Of a stretch of 42,667 nt of DNA, positions 7,015 through 16,187 are shown piece after piece. Origin of the DNA: Bacillota bacterium (GTDB lineage Bacteria; Bacillota_I; Bacilli_A; RFN20; CAG-826); the NCBI GenBank assembly GCA_030537155.1, contig JAUNOH010000003.1, positions 8,916 to 51,582 of the forward strand, given 5' to 3'. The notes under the pieces are model-generated. The model ran no database searches and was not told where the DNA came from. It saw only the letters and a program-made list of their open reading frames with translations. A program made the translations under genes and the position numbers. Positions within the stretch are counted from its first letter, which is position 1. The number at the start of each line of letters is the position of its first letter.

Positions 7015-7689
7015 TTAAGAAATTTGAGCCTTTATCCGGCGGTATAAGTCGAGGTAATGCTGCCTCTTCTCCGGGGATAGATTCATGTTTAGGATGCCGC
7101 TTACCTTCTTCAGCTGGATCCCCATCCACTCGAGGAAAATTGGCTCTTTTTTCCGCATTAAAATCGGTCCGAATTCCAGCTCGTCCAAACTGTATTTTTT
7201 CTTGGGCGCTCCCCTACCCCATTTCATGATGGAATAGTAGATCTTCCCCTCGTAAATCATGGCCTCATCCTCGAGGTGGAAACCGAGGGCGGATACCCTC
7301 TCCCTAACCGCCTTTAGGTCGCGGTGCGGATCGAGGACGATGGTCTTGATGTTCTCGAGTTTGGACTTTCCCTCCTCGAGCATCTGGCAGGTCAATAATC
7401 CCCCTACCCCGCAGATGGCGAGGCAATCGACGTCCGGCCTCACCTCATCCAGCCCGCTGGAGAGTGAGCAACTGATCTTGGCAGAGTAGCCGGCGTCGTT
7501 GACGTTATTCTTCATCCGGAGGTATGGGGCCATTTTGTTATCGATGGCCTGGGCGATGGAAATTCTCCCCTGCTCCACCAAATAGATGGGCAGATAGGCG
7601 TGATCGCTCCCGATATCGGCCAAATAGGCCCCATCCGGAATAAAAGAGGCGACCTTGGATAGCCTCGCGCTGAGTTTGACCATCTTCAA
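7015..7689 (-). CDS. trmK: tRNA (adenine22-N1)-methyltransferase
   Basis: A 224-residue class I SAM-dependent methyltransferase of the TrmK (YqfN) family, which makes m1A22 in bacterial tRNAs. The SAM-binding motif DIGSDHAYLP (about residues 25-34) is characteristic of this family, followed by AIDNK and CGVGGLL (catalytic loop region) and a helical C-terminal part. AGGAAAGGGG precedes the ATG. It starts 12 bases after rpoD and is therefore the last gene of the glyS-dnaG-rpoD-trmK stretch, the same order as in Bacillus. I see no clear terminator after it; the 111 bases to ispH hold only A+T-rich sequence. Confidence 0.93.
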   Translation of the reverse strand: MKMVKLSARLSKVASFIPDGAYLADIGSDHAYLPIYLVEQGRISIAQAIDNKMAPYLRMKNNVNDAGYSAKISCSLSSGLDEVRPDVDCLAICGVGGLLTCQMLEEGKSKLENIKTIVLDPHRDLKAVRERVSALGFHLEDEAMIYEGKIYYSIMKWGRGAPKKKYSLDELEFGPILMRKKEPIFLEWMGIQLKKVSGILNMNLSPEKRQHYLDLYRRIKAQIS

Positions 7690-7701
7690 TCGCCCCTTTC
7701 C

Positions 7702-9093
7702 TTACTTGTTGTGTGAGCCGTCGCCGCCCCCGATCAAAATTGAGGGATCGCGGTAATCGGCAAGTTTTTTCACCCTGGTGGGATGGCGCAGCTTCCTCAA
7801 GGCCTTGGCCTCGATCTGACGGATCCTCTCGCGGGTGACGTTGAATTCGCGCCCGACCTCCTCGAGGGTGCGGGGACGGTTGTCGTCAAGGCCATAACGT
7901 AGCCTTAACACCCTCTCCTCGCGGTCGGTTAGATCCTGCATGACGTCATTCAGGGAGTCGCGGAGGAGCTGCTTCCTCGTCCAATCCTCGGGGGATTCGG
8001 TGTCTTTATCTTCGATAAAGTCGCCGAGATGGCTATCGTCCTCTTCGCCGATCGGGGTCTCCAAAGAGACTGGCTCGAGGGCGATGCGCTGAATCTCGCG
8101 GATCCTTTCGGGAGAGAGGGCGCCATCCATCTTCTCGGAGATTTCCTCGGCCGTGGGGTCGCGGCCCAACTCCTGGACCAATTGACGCTGTACGCGGGTC
8201 ATCTTGTTGATGGTCTCAACCATGTGGACCGGGATGCGGATGGTTCTGGCCTGGTCGGCGATGGCCCTGGTGATGGCCTGACGGATCCACCAGGTGGCGT
8301 AAGTCGAGAATTTGAAGCCCTTGGTGTAGTCGAATTTCTCGACGGCCTTCATAAGGCCCATATTGCCTTCCTGGATGAGGTCGAGGAAGTGCATGCCACG
8401 CCCGACGTAGTGCTTGGCGATGGAGATGACCAGACGGAGGTTGGCGGTGATGAGCTGATCTTTGGCGGCCTGGCCGTCGGCGATCAGATACTTATCCTCG
8501 GCCACGGCCTTGGCATCGCCTTTCTCCTCATCCTTGGGTAGCCTCTCCTTGGCGGCCTCGCCATCGGCGATGCGCTTGGCTAGTTCGGGCTCCTCTGAGG
8601 GGGAAAGCAGGTTAACCTTGCCGATCTCCTTCAGATACATCTTGACGGAGTCATTGACCTTGACCTCACCCGTCGGGATTTTGGCGATGTCCTCGATGGT
8701 CGAGATTTCCTCCGATTCCTCTTCGGAGAGCTCATCCTCGTCCAAAGCATCGTCTTCATCGGCGTTTTCGGCCGCTTCAAGGGCGGCTAGATCCGGCTCG
8801 GAGTCATCTTCGCCGGCCTCTAAGGCGGCGTGGTCGATGACGTTGATGCCGGCTTCCTGAATCTGGGAGATGACCTTCTGGAGGTCGTCGTCGCTGAGGT
8901 CATACTTGGAGAGCTCGTCGTCGACGTCATCCATATCCAGGGAGTTTCCGTTGGATTTGCCCTTCTTGATTATCTTGGCGATAACGGCCTTGAACTCGGG
9001 GCCGAAACCACCTTCATCCTCATCTTCGGGGAGTTCGTCTTCGGGGATGATATCCTCTTCCTCTTCGACCTTTTTCTTTTTGGCTGCTGACAT
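7702..9093 (-). CDS. rpoD: Primary sigma factor (sigma-70/SigA)
   Basis: The housekeeping sigma factor, 463 residues. An acidic N-terminal region 1.1 runs to about residue 140, region 1.2 has [11 protein letters not shown], region 2 has [18 protein letters not shown] and [15 protein letters not shown], region 3 follows, and region 4 has [20 protein letters not shown]. These explain the TTGACA/TATAAT promoters seen here. An unusual insertion lies between regions 1.2 and 2.1: residues 175-185 ([11 protein letters not shown]) are nearly repeated at 204-214 ([11 protein letters not shown]). AGGAAG precedes the ATG. It lies 12 bases downstream of dnaG, the conserved macromolecular-synthesis arrangement. 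Confidence 0.97.
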   Translation of the reverse strand: MSAAKKKKVEEEEDIIPEDELPEDEDEGGFGPEFKAVIAKIIKKGKSNGNSLDMDDVDDELSKYDLSDDDLQKVISQIQEAGINVIDHAALEAGEDDSEPDLAALEAAENADEDDALDEDELSEEESEEISTIEDIAKIPTGEVKVNDSVKMYLKEIGKVNLLSPSEEPELAKRIADGEAAKERLPKDEEKGDAKAVAEDKYLIADGQAAKDQLITANLRLVISIAKHYVGRGMHFLDLIQEGNMGLMKAVEKFDYTKGFKFSTYATWWIRQAITRAIADQARTIRIPVHMVETINKMTRVQRQLVQELGRDPTAEEISEKMDGALSPERIREIQRIALEPVSLETPIGEEDDSHLGDFIEDKDTESPEDWTRKQLLRDSLNDVMQDLTDREERVLRLRYGLDDNRPRTLEEVGREFNVTRERIRQIEAKALRKLRHPTRVKKLADYRDPSILIGGGDGSHNK

Positions 9094-9105
9094 GTGTCTT
9101 CCTCC

Positions 9106-10932
9106 TTAGCGCTTGTTGCGCTTTTCCTTCATTTCCTGCAGGCGTTTCATCTTCTGCCTGCCGTAGTCGCTTATTATGCGGGCCTTATCGTCTTTGCTTT
9201 TGCCCTGAAGGGCCCGTTCGGCGAGGGTCTTGTCGTAGATTTTGGCCCCTTCCTCGTCGATCGTCCTTTTGCAGCGTTCCAACTGGAGCTCGCTGCAGGG
9301 CGGGTAGTTCTCGTCGAGGCTGAGTTTTGCCAAGACGTCGTTTAGATCTTCTATCCCCTCTTCCTGCCGGCGCGATATCTCGCCAAGAATCGAGGCCACA
9401 TCGACGATTTCCTCATCGTGTGACTCCCGGAATTCGAGGAGGTAGTTGGCCAGTAGCTCATAGGGGTGGCTGTAGAAGTTGCCGATCTTATCCTCGAAGT
9501 ATCTCGAGGCCATCCGGGAGTTCATCATGTAATAGAGCACCTGGCGTTCGGCCTTATATAGCCTCGAGGTCGGCATCCCCCGATCCGGATGGAGCTGCTC
9601 CTCCACCAGCATGTCGGAGTAGATGGCCCGTTCGCTTTGCTCGCGCTTGCCATTCCTAAGTAGCTCCGAGTATATGGCCTCCGGCTCATAGCCGGTGGCC
9701 TTGGATAGCTTGATGACGTAGTTTTCCCGATCGATGCCGGGCGGGATCGACTGGAGGAAGGGGATGAAGTATAGCAATACCTTCCTTTTATCCTCCTGGG
9801 TCTCCAGCTTTTTGGTGTTCGTGTAGAAATTGATCTGGAATTCGTAGGCGTCGACGAGGTTTTCCATCTTCGCCTTCAAGGATTCGGGACCTTCTTCCTG
9901 GAGTATTTCGTCGGGATCGCGGAGGTCGTTGGGGTTGGAGACCAGGCGGAAGGCGACGCCGGATTGGCTGAGTTGGGCGATGATCTTCATCATGGCCGTC
10001 TGGCCCGGGTTATCGCCGTCGAGGCAAACCCTGATCTCGCACCGTAACTTCCTTAAGAGGGCGATCTGCTCCCCGGTGAGGCTAGTGCCCATTAAGGCGA
10101 TGGCGTTGGGCAATCCCGCCTTATCGAGGGCCATGACGTCCATGAAGCCCTCGAGCAGGTAGCAATACCCGTCCCGATGGGCGCTTTGGGAGACGTTATG
10201 GTAGTTATAGAGCAGACTTCCCTTATGGAAGATGGGGTTATCGTTGGAGTTGATGTATTTGGCGGTCCCATCTTTCTCCAATTGCCTGGCCGAGAAGCCG
10301 ACGACCTGCCCATTCCTATCGTAGAGGGGGAATATGAGCCTCCCGGCGTTATGGTCGCGGGAACTTATCCCGACGTCGGCGATACCGATGTCCTCGATGC
10401 TTTTTAATGAGTGGCCCTTGGCCTGGAGGAAGCGGATGGTCGCGTTCCCGTCATTGGGGGCGTAGCCGATGCCGTATTTATTTATCTGCTCGGATGGGAT
10501 GTTCCTCTTCTTCAGATACTCCCTCGCCTTTTCGCTTTCGGCGACGTTGAGGGAATAGGCGTAATAGGCCTGGAGGTCGTTGATGCAGGCGTATAGGGGC
10601 TCCAGTCTAGAATCGACTTTCCTCTCCCGCCTTTGGCTCTCTAGCCTCGGGTCGCGGAAGTTGATGAGCTCGGCTAGCTTCCTGACCGCCTCGTCGAAGC
10701 TAATCTTCTCGTAGCGTTGGATGAAGGTGATGGCGTTCCCGCCATTCCCGCAGACGAAGCATTTGTATATCTGCTTCTCCCGACTTATCGACAGGGAGGG
10801 GTTTTTATCGTCATGGAAGGGGCAGATGGCCACATAGCTTTTGCCCTTATGGATGACGTTTAGGTAATTCGAAATGACCGAAACGATGTCGGCTCGCTTG
10901 AGGATATCGTCGATCAGATCGCGGGAATACAC
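9106..10932 (-). CDS. dnaG: DNA primase
   Basis: DnaG synthesises RNA primers at the replication fork. The CHC2 zinc finger is at residues 37-61 (C37, H40, C58, C61), followed by the RNA polymerase core and a TOPRIM domain with LLEGFMDVMAL and the acidic CLDGDNPGQ. The C-terminal part from about residue 440 would bind the DnaB helicase. At 608 residues it is normal for Firmicutes. The start is a GTG, with TTAGG about a dozen bases upstream. It sits directly after glyS (19 bases) and before rpoD. Confidence 0.97.
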   Translation of the reverse strand: MYSRDLIDDILKRADIVSVISNYLNVIHKGKSYVAICPFHDDKNPSLSISREKQIYKCFVCGNGGNAITFIQRYEKISFDEAVRKLAELINFRDPRLESQRRERKVDSRLEPLYACINDLQAYYAYSLNVAESEKAREYLKKRNIPSEQINKYGIGYAPNDGNATIRFLQAKGHSLKSIEDIGIADVGISSRDHNAGRLIFPLYDRNGQVVGFSARQLEKDGTAKYINSNDNPIFHKGSLLYNYHNVSQSAHRDGYCYLLEGFMDVMALDKAGLPNAIALMGTSLTGEQIALLRKLRCEIRVCLDGDNPGQTAMMKIIAQLSQSGVAFRLVSNPNDLRDPDEILQEEGPESLKAKMENLVDAYEFQINFYTNTKKLETQEDKRKVLLYFIPFLQSIPPGIDRENYVIKLSKATGYEPEAIYSELLRNGKREQSERAIYSDMLVEEQLHPDRGMPTSRLYKAERQVLYYMMNSRMASRYFEDKIGNFYSHPYELLANYLLEFRESHDEEIVDVASILGEISRRQEEGIEDLNDVLAKLSLDENYPPCSELQLERCKRTIDEEGAKIYDKTLAERALQGKSKDDKARIISDYGRQKMKRLQEMKEKRNKR

Positions 10933-10951
10933 TTTTTCGTTTACCTAATTA

Positions 10952-12334
10952 TCAATAGAAGCACTTGACGGTGAAATAATTGACCAATTCCTTGATGGGC
11001 ATCCTGATTTGGCTCATGGAATCGCGGTCGCGGATGGTGACGGAGCCATCTTCGGCGGTGTCGAAGTCGACGGTCACGCAATAGGGGGTGCCGATCTCAT
11101 CCTGGCGGCGGTAGCGCTTGCCGATGGAGCCGGTCTCGTCGAAGGTGACGGGGAAATGCTTGCTGAGGATGGTGAAGACCTCCATGGCCTTGTCGCTTAA
11201 TTTCTTCGATAGCGGCAAGACGGCGATCTTATAGGGGGCCAAAGCCGGGGCCAGGCGCATCACGATGCGGGAATCCCCGCCTTCGAGTTCCTCCTCCTCA
11301 TAGCTATCCATCATGACCATGAGCATGATCCTATCCAGACCCATTGAGGGCTCGATGACATAGGGGAGGTAACGCTCATTGGTCTCGGGGTCGAGGTAGG
11401 TCAGATCCTGCTTGGAGAATTGCTGGTGGCGGCCCAAATCGTAGTCGGTCCTATCGGCGATGCCGAGGATTTCACCCCAGCCGATGGTCGGGAAGTGGTA
11501 TTCGACGTCGGTGGTCGCCTTTGAGTAGAAGGCCAATTCGGCCGGTTCGTGGTCGCGGAAGCGTAGCTTATCGGCGTCGACACCCAGGGAGATCAGGAAT
11601 TTGCGGCAATGCTCCTTCCAATAGGCGAACCACTCGAGGTCGGTGCCGGGCTTGCAGAAGAATTCCATCTCCAGCTGCTCGAATTCGCGGGTGCGGAAGG
11701 TGAAGTTCCCCGGGGTGATCTCGTTGCGGAAGCTCTTGCCGGCGTTGCAGATGCCGAAGGGGATCTTCTTGCGCATGGTGCGCTGGACGTTTTTGAAGTT
11801 GGTGAAGACGCCCTGGGCGGTCTCGGGGCGGAGGTAGACGATGGAGGAGCTATCCTCGGTGACCCCGATATGGGTCTTGAACATCATGTTGAACTTGCGG
11901 ATCGGGGTGAAGTCGCTCTTGCCGCAGACGGGGCACTTCATCGGGTAGGTCTTGATGAACTCGTCCATGGCCTCGAAATCCATCCCCTCGACGTCGACGT
12001 CGGGGTATTGCTCGTGGATCAACTCATCCGCGCGGTGACGGGCCTTGCAGGCCTTGCAATCGACCATCGGATCGTTGAAGGTCGAGACGTGGCCGGTGGC
12101 CTCCCAAACCTTCGGGTTCATGAGGATGGCGGCGTCCAGCCCGACATTCATCGGGGACTCCTGGACGAACTTCTTCCACCAGAGGGATTTGACATTCATC
12201 TTCAGCTCGGCTCCCAGGGGGCCGTAGTCCCAAGTGTTGGCCAAGCCGTTATATATCTGGCTTCCGGGGTAGACGAAGCCCATGGTCTGCAGATGCGTGA
12301 CGATCTTATCGAAGTCTTTTTCCTTTTCGCTCAT
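10952..12334 (-). CDS. glyS: Glycyl-tRNA synthetase, single-chain type
   Basis: A 460-residue class II aminoacyl-tRNA synthetase of the homodimeric (eukaryote-like) type, not the alpha/beta type found in Bacillus at the same locus. Features: a zinc-binding insertion with CKACKARH and CPVCGK, motif 2 FRNEITPG, motif 3 around EPSMGLDRI, and a C-terminal anticodon-binding domain ([11 protein letters not shown]). I chose the ATG at 12334 because it has AAAGG upstream and matches the family N-terminus; the longer frame from 12412 would begin inside a strong promoter. The leader carries a hairpin with a T tract. No T-box sequence is visible. Confidence 0.95.
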   Translation of the reverse strand: MSEKEKDFDKIVTHLQTMGFVYPGSQIYNGLANTWDYGPLGAELKMNVKSLWWKKFVQESPMNVGLDAAILMNPKVWEATGHVSTFNDPMVDCKACKARHRADELIHEQYPDVDVEGMDFEAMDEFIKTYPMKCPVCGKSDFTPIRKFNMMFKTHIGVTEDSSSIVYLRPETAQGVFTNFKNVQRTMRKKIPFGICNAGKSFRNEITPGNFTFRTREFEQLEMEFFCKPGTDLEWFAYWKEHCRKFLISLGVDADKLRFRDHEPAELAFYSKATTDVEYHFPTIGWGEILGIADRTDYDLGRHQQFSKQDLTYLDPETNERYLPYVIEPSMGLDRIMLMVMMDSYEEEELEGGDSRIVMRLAPALAPYKIAVLPLSKKLSDKAMEVFTILSKHFPVTFDETGSIGKRYRRQDEIGTPYCVTVDFDTAEDGSVTIRDRDSMSQIRMPIKELVNYFTVKCFY

Positions 12335-12353
12335 AAGTGCCTTTCGAATAAAA

Positions 12354-12370
12354 GCTTCCTTAAAGGAAGC
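12354..12370 (-). terminator. Hairpin with T tract in the glyS leader
   Basis: GCTTCCTTTAAGGAAGC on the minus strand is a perfect 8-base-pair palindrome followed by TTTTATT. It can terminate transcription coming from recO. Because it lies downstream of the glyS promoter it is also in the glyS leader. Confidence 0.7.
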
Positions 12371-12383
12371 CGAAAACCCCGGT

Positions 12384-12412
12384 ATTATCGAATTCCAGGA
12401 AATATGTGTCAA
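12384..12412 (-). promoter_or_regulatory. Strong promoter of glyS-dnaG-rpoD-trmK
   Basis: TTGACA (12412-12407) and GATAAT (12389-12384) are separated by exactly 17 bases on the minus strand. The leader of about 43 bases contains the hairpin at 12354-12370 and the ribosome binding site AAAGG. Confidence 0.8.
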
Positions 12413-12434
12413 CCCACTTTAAGTGAACTTTGAC

Positions 12435-13175
12435 TCAATCAGCTAACTTTTCGATTATTTTAAGCGAGGAGAGATGAAAACCGGTTTGCTCGGCAAGGTA
12501 GGAGCCTAGTTCGTTTAATATCTCCACACATTCCTTATCGGTGAAGGAGGCGGAGCCGAATTGCTCGAGCGGGACCCTGAATATATAGCGGTATATCTTC
12601 AGCTTTCTCGGTTCCATCTTGTGGCCCCCGCCCTCATATAGGTGATCGGCGCAGAGGAAGCCACCCTCCTCGAAGGAAAGCCCACTTATCCCCTTCTTAG
12701 ACTGGCAATAGACGCATTCATCAACGTCTAGCCCCAACCCGAATAGCTTTAAGAGGGAACAGAAATAAATAAGGGCGGCCGAGAGGGGGCTATACCCCGA
12801 TTTGATCTGGCTTAAGGCGGCCGATAGCCAGGGATAGGCCACGGCGGCCTCGTTTTCCCGAACGAGCTTGGACGTGAGTTCCTGGATGAGGGTTAAACTG
12901 GCTAGGCAGGCGAGGTCGTCGCTTTTTAGATAGTTCTCGATGGCCTCGGCCTCATGGAGGGCGAGTTTCCCCGAGGCCTGCTTAGACAGGCTGAAGGACG
13001 AATAGGTCAAAGGCTGGAGGGCGGATAATGACTTCCCGCCAATCTTCCTGGCCCCGCGGGCATAGAAGGAAAAATAGCCATCCGCGTCGATGGCGTTCAC
13101 CATCGCGTCGGCCTCTTTTATCTCGCTTATGGAAACGACTATCCCCTTGCGGAATATCTTCTCACTGCTTGCCAT
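12435..13175 (-). CDS. recO: DNA repair protein RecO
   Basis: RecO loads RecA on gapped DNA with RecR in recombinational repair. The 246-residue protein has the N-terminal OB-fold pattern (IFRKGIVVSIS, FYARGARK) and a C-terminal zinc finger with CVYC and CADHL. The ATG at 13175 lies inside the end of era (14-base overlap) and gives the expected N-terminus; the longer frame adds unrelated residues. It is the last gene of the ybeY-cdd-era-recO operon, with a terminator-like hairpin downstream. Confidence 0.9.
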   Translation of the reverse strand: MASSEKIFRKGIVVSISEIKEADAMVNAIDADGYFSFYARGARKIGGKSLSALQPLTYSSFSLSKQASGKLALHEAEAIENYLKSDDLACLASLTLIQELTSKLVRENEAAVAYPWLSAALSQIKSGYSPLSAALIYFCSLLKLFGLGLDVDECVYCQSKKGISGLSFEEGGFLCADHLYEGGGHKMEPRKLKIYRYIFRVPLEQFGSASFTDKECVEILNELGSYLAEQTGFHLSSLKIIEKLAD

Positions 13176-14043
13176 AGCCGTATTCAGCCAGTTTCTTGGG
13201 GTCACTCCGCCAATTGGGGAGATGGAGGACACTGACCTCCAATAGGCTTATATGCTCATGCCACATCCTCTCCAGCTCGTGGCGGGCGCTCATGGAAATC
13301 TTCTTGATCATCTCGCCGTTTTTGCCGATGACGATGGCTTTGTGGTTTTCCTTATCCACCGCGATGGTGGCCTTGATTTTATAGGCGCCATCGACCTTTT
13401 CCATCCTGTCGATCTTAACCGCGGATTGATGTGGTATCTCCTGTTTCAGGAAATGGAGGAGCTCCTGGCGGATGACTTCCTTGGCCTGGAAGGATTTATC
13501 CTTATCGGTGATCACGTCCTCGGGGAAATAGGGGCTCCCCTCGACGAGGGTGGGCTCCACCGCTTTCTTTATCTCCTTGAGGCCGAAGTTCTCCAAGATG
13601 GAGCTCTCGATGATTTGATGATCGGGGAAGGTTTCGGCTAGAAGCTGCTTCTTCGGGAGCACTTCGTCGACCGTGCAGAGGCTGACCTTGTTGAGGACGA
13701 TGAATATTGGGCAGCTGCAACGCAGCCCCTTAATGATTTCGATGTCCTTCTCGATGTCCTTCTCGGAGGCGTCGATCAGATACAAAACCGCCTCGGCGTC
13801 CTTGCTGGAGCCGAAGGCCTGACTCCTCATGAAGCGGTCGAGCCCCTCGGAGCCGAAATAGATCCCAGGGGTGTCGATGAAGACGATCTGGCGGTCCTTC
13901 TCGTTGAGGATGCCGTATATGTGGTCCCTCGTCGTCTGGGCCTTTCTGGAGACGATGGATACCTTTTTGCTCAACAAGGCGTTTAGCAGTGTCGACTTCC
14001 CGGCGTTGGGGCGACCCAGGATGGCCACGAATCCTACTTTCAT
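13162..14043 (-). CDS. era: GTPase Era
   Basis: Era is an essential GTPase that binds 16S rRNA during 30S assembly. The 293-residue product shows G1 GRPNAGKST (about 9-17), G3 DTPGI, G4 NKVS and a C-terminal KH domain with VIGKNGEMIKKI. The ATG at 14043 overlaps the cdd stop (ATGA), so an upstream-extended frame starting at 14178 is rejected. The gene overlaps recO at its 3' end. The arrangement with cdd, ybeY and recO is the standard Firmicutes ribosome maturation and repair cluster. Confidence 0.97.
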   Translation of the reverse strand: MKVGFVAILGRPNAGKSTLLNALLSKKVSIVSRKAQTTRDHIYGILNEKDRQIVFIDTPGIYFGSEGLDRFMRSQAFGSSKDAEAVLYLIDASEKDIEKDIEIIKGLRCSCPIFIVLNKVSLCTVDEVLPKKQLLAETFPDHQIIESSILENFGLKEIKKAVEPTLVEGSPYFPEDVITDKDKSFQAKEVIRQELLHFLKQEIPHQSAVKIDRMEKVDGAYKIKATIAVDKENHKAIVIGKNGEMIKKISMSARHELERMWHEHISLLEVSVLHLPNWRSDPKKLAEYGYGKQ

Positions 14044-14438
14044 AGATCGTCGCCCGAGAAAGCCTTGGGGAGGAGGGATTCGACGCTCTCCTCCTCGATG
14101 AGGCCGTTGAGGTTGCCCAGATAGATCGGGGCCTCGCTGGGGAATAGCTCGCTTATGACCTGGCGGCACATCCCGCATGGTGTGCAGACGCCCTCGCAGT
14201 CGGCCACGATGGCCAAAGCCTCGAAGTCATCGCGGGTCTTCCCATGCATCATGGCGTTATAGATGGCGTTCCTCTCGGCGCACATCCCGCAGGGATAGGA
14301 GGAATTCTCGACGTTCGCGCCTAAGAAAAGGCTCCCGTCTTTACAAAGTAAAGCCGCCCCCACCGGGAAGTGGGAATAGGGGGTGTAGGATAGCCTCCTC
14401 GCCCCGATGGCCTTCTCCATCAGCTCTTCTTTTTCCAT
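14040..14438 (-). CDS. cdd: Cytidine deaminase
   Basis: A 132-residue tetrameric-type cytidine deaminase that converts cytidine and deoxycytidine to uridine forms for pyrimidine salvage. Zinc and catalytic residues are clear: C53-A-E55 (CGMCAERNA) and PCGMC (C88, C91). It overlaps ybeY by 19 bases and era by 4 bases. In Bacillus cdd occupies the same place, next to dgkA, which is missing here. Confidence 0.96.
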   Translation of the reverse strand: MEKEELMEKAIGARRLSYTPYSHFPVGAALLCKDGSLFLGANVENSSYPCGMCAERNAIYNAMMHGKTRDDFEALAIVADCEGVCTPCGMCRQVISELFPSEAPIYLGNLNGLIEEESVESLLPKAFSGDDL

Positions 14439-14893
14439 TTGCTTTCCTCCTGGCTCAATATCTTCTCCTGAAGGGGGAACATGACTTCCTCGTCCTCCTT
14501 CTTCATATGGTCGTAACCCAATAGATGGAGCAATCCGTGGATGAAGAGGAAACGCAACTCCCTCTCCTCGGAATTGCCGATCTCCTTAGCCTGCTCCAAG
14601 GCCCTTGGGAGGCAGATGAATATCTCGCCCAAGGCCCGCGGGGCATCCCCCTTGATGAGGGAGAGCTCGCTTTTATCGTCGTTGAAGGCGAAGCTGATGA
14701 CATCGGTCACCCGATCGATATGTCGGTATTCGCGGTTTATCTGCTGGATGGTCTCCTCATCGACTAATGAGACGTCGACGAAGTAATTCTCCTTCACCCC
14801 CAATGTGAGGAAGCATTCCTCCAGTAGGCTCAGGTATCTATCACCCAATCCATCATAAGATGGATACGGGCCGTAATCGAAGCTTAACTCCAT
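14420..14893 (-). CDS. ybeY: Endoribonuclease YbeY (rRNA maturation factor)
   Basis: A 157-residue metal-dependent RNase of the UPF0054 family, needed for 16S rRNA 3'-end processing and ribosome quality control. The zinc motif HGLLHLLGYDH (H119, H123, H129) and the upstream NREYRHIDRVTDVISF segment are diagnostic. It leads the ybeY-cdd-era-recO operon. A TATATT lies 8 bases before the ATG, suggesting a near-leaderless transcript. phoH, usually just upstream in Bacillus, is absent. Confidence 0.95.
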   Translation of the reverse strand: MELSFDYGPYPSYDGLGDRYLSLLEECFLTLGVKENYFVDVSLVDEETIQQINREYRHIDRVTDVISFAFNDDKSELSLIKGDAPRALGEIFICLPRALEQAKEIGNSEERELRFLFIHGLLHLLGYDHMKKEDEEVMFPLQEKILSQEESKWKKKS

Positions 14894-14901
14894 GCCCTAA
14901 G

Positions 14902-14907
14902 AATATA
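14902..14907 (-). promoter_or_regulatory. Possible -10 element of the ybeY operon
   Basis: TATATT on the minus strand ends 8 bases before the ybeY ATG at 14893. No good -35 is visible at the usual distance. Confidence 0.35.
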
Positions 14908-14924
14908 GCATAATCGGCCCGATG

Positions 14925-16154
14925 CTAACAGGCGAAATGCTGGAGGAAATAGGCGTGTTTGAGCTGATATTCGGTAGACGGGGATAGCGATTCGGATAAT
15001 TTCTCCAGCTGCTCCCGGAGCAGCCCCATCCCCATCAGGCAGAAGAGGAGGTAGTTTAGCTCCACCACCCCATTTAATAAGGAAGAGGCCAAAGCCAGGC
15101 ATATCGAGAGGAAAAGGAAGACGGCGCTCTCCAGGGCATAGGCGTCGGAGAGCCGATAGGCCTTTTGCGATATCTCATGGGCCAAGGGATTGGTTCTCAC
15201 ACTCCGATAGAGTTCGTTTTCCAAAGAGGCCAATTCGGCCTTCTTCTTCTCCAGCTTGGGCCTGATGAAACGGCGCTCGAATAGATAGGCCAGACATAGG
15301 AAGAGTATCGAGAATCCCATGTAGACGTCATTCAGGGCAAGCAAGAGGAAGAAACCACCCAAAAGGAGGAAGCTGGCCGCCACATTGGGCGCCCTTTTGA
15401 AGATATGGCCCTTATACGATAGGTAATTGGCATAGGCTTCCTTTCTGGCGGAAATATCGATTTTATCGAGCTTTCTGAGATACCTTCTGTCGAATTGCTC
15501 CATCTGCTTGCGGAGGAGGAGGCGCTGCAAAGGGATGGATAAGGCGAAGAGAAGGAAAAAGGATAAGGCCCAGGGATATTCCCGCTCCCCGTTGACGAAA
15601 TAAAAGCCGAGAAACAGGAGAATGAAGGAAAGCGACTGCGCCAAAATAGCCAGGGCATTGCCCAAGATGCCCCGAACCCGGGGCGGTTTTTTCGGCGCAG
15701 GCGCCTTAAGGTAGCCGGTGGCTTCCAGGCTGATGCCGGCATAGATGGAGAGGAAGCCTTGGAGGCTCATCCTCCTCTTCCCGCGCGCTGGGTCGAAGAG
15801 GACTGCCTCCTTTTTGTTGGGTTCTACCCTTCGTAGGTAGAGAAGGTGGCTCAGCCCATCCTCGTTTACCAAAACCAATTGGGGATAGGGCGCCTCTTTC
15901 AGGAAATAATTCAGCGGATCGTCGATTCGATAGGCTCGTAGATGTAGCCCACTCTCCCCGGCGTAGTTAATCAGATCATCGAGGCTAGGCGCCTTTAAAT
16001 CCGCGCACGGCTCGGGGAGGTAGCGGTAGCCATCGTCTTTGGAATGATGGATGATCATCATCTTGACGGCGGCATAACCGCAACCCATCTTTTGGCTTTG
16101 GTAAACGGGATGCTCCACACTATAAGGTATCCGCGGAAATCGATTTTGCGTCAA
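14925..16154 (-). CDS. C39-peptidase domain fused to six-helix membrane domain, no ATPase
   Basis: The first 130 residues look like a C39 (double-glycine leader) peptidase: Q19 and C25 in QSQKMGCGYAAVKMM, H103 in GLSHLLYL and D121 in FDPARG form the expected oxyanion and catalytic set. About six hydrophobic segments follow (near 165-185, 192-210, 268-286, 288-306, 348-368 and 371-392), as in the membrane half of ABC exporters such as bacteriocin transporters. The protein ends at about residue 409 with no Walker A, signature or Walker B, so the ATPase half is missing and no separate one is adjacent. The start is uncertain: TTG at 16154 or GTG at 16118, neither with a ribosome binding site. The role may be peptide maturation or it may be a relic. 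No substrate peptide gene is evident nearby. Confidence 0.7.
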   Translation of the reverse strand: MTQNRFPRIPYSVEHPVYQSQKMGCGYAAVKMMIIHHSKDDGYRYLPEPCADLKAPSLDDLINYAGESGLHLRAYRIDDPLNYFLKEAPYPQLVLVNEDGLSHLLYLRRVEPNKKEAVLFDPARGKRRMSLQGFLSIYAGISLEATGYLKAPAPKKPPRVRGILGNALAILAQSLSFILLFLGFYFVNGEREYPWALSFFLLFALSIPLQRLLLRKQMEQFDRRYLRKLDKIDISARKEAYANYLSYKGHIFKRAPNVAASFLLLGGFFLLLALNDVYMGFSILFLCLAYLFERRFIRPKLEKKKAELASLENELYRSVRTNPLAHEISQKAYRLSDAYALESAVFLFLSICLALASSLLNGVVELNYLLFCLMGMGLLREQLEKLSESLSPSTEYQLKHAYFLQHFAC

Positions 16155-16187
16155 AAAAAGTCGAAAAATTTTCTGGAGACAAAGAAA

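Noticed and set aside
8029..8541. Plus-strand open frame opposite rpoD
   Set aside because: Shadow of rpoD; no independent evidence for coding.
11609..12433. Long open frame on the plus strand opposite glyS (274 codons)
   Set aside because: It is a codon-phase shadow of glyS: low-complexity Gly/Val/Leu/Asp composition, no ribosome site, and the opposite strand is an unmistakable synthetase.
12335..12434. T-box riboswitch ahead of glyS
   Set aside because: The leader is about 43 bases from the predicted start and lacks the AGGGTGG-type T-box sequence and specifier stem; only a simple hairpin is seen.
14044..14178. Upstream-extended start of era
   Set aside because: The extension lies entirely within cdd and has an arginine/proline-rich shadow composition; the ATG at 14043 fits the family and overlaps the cdd stop.
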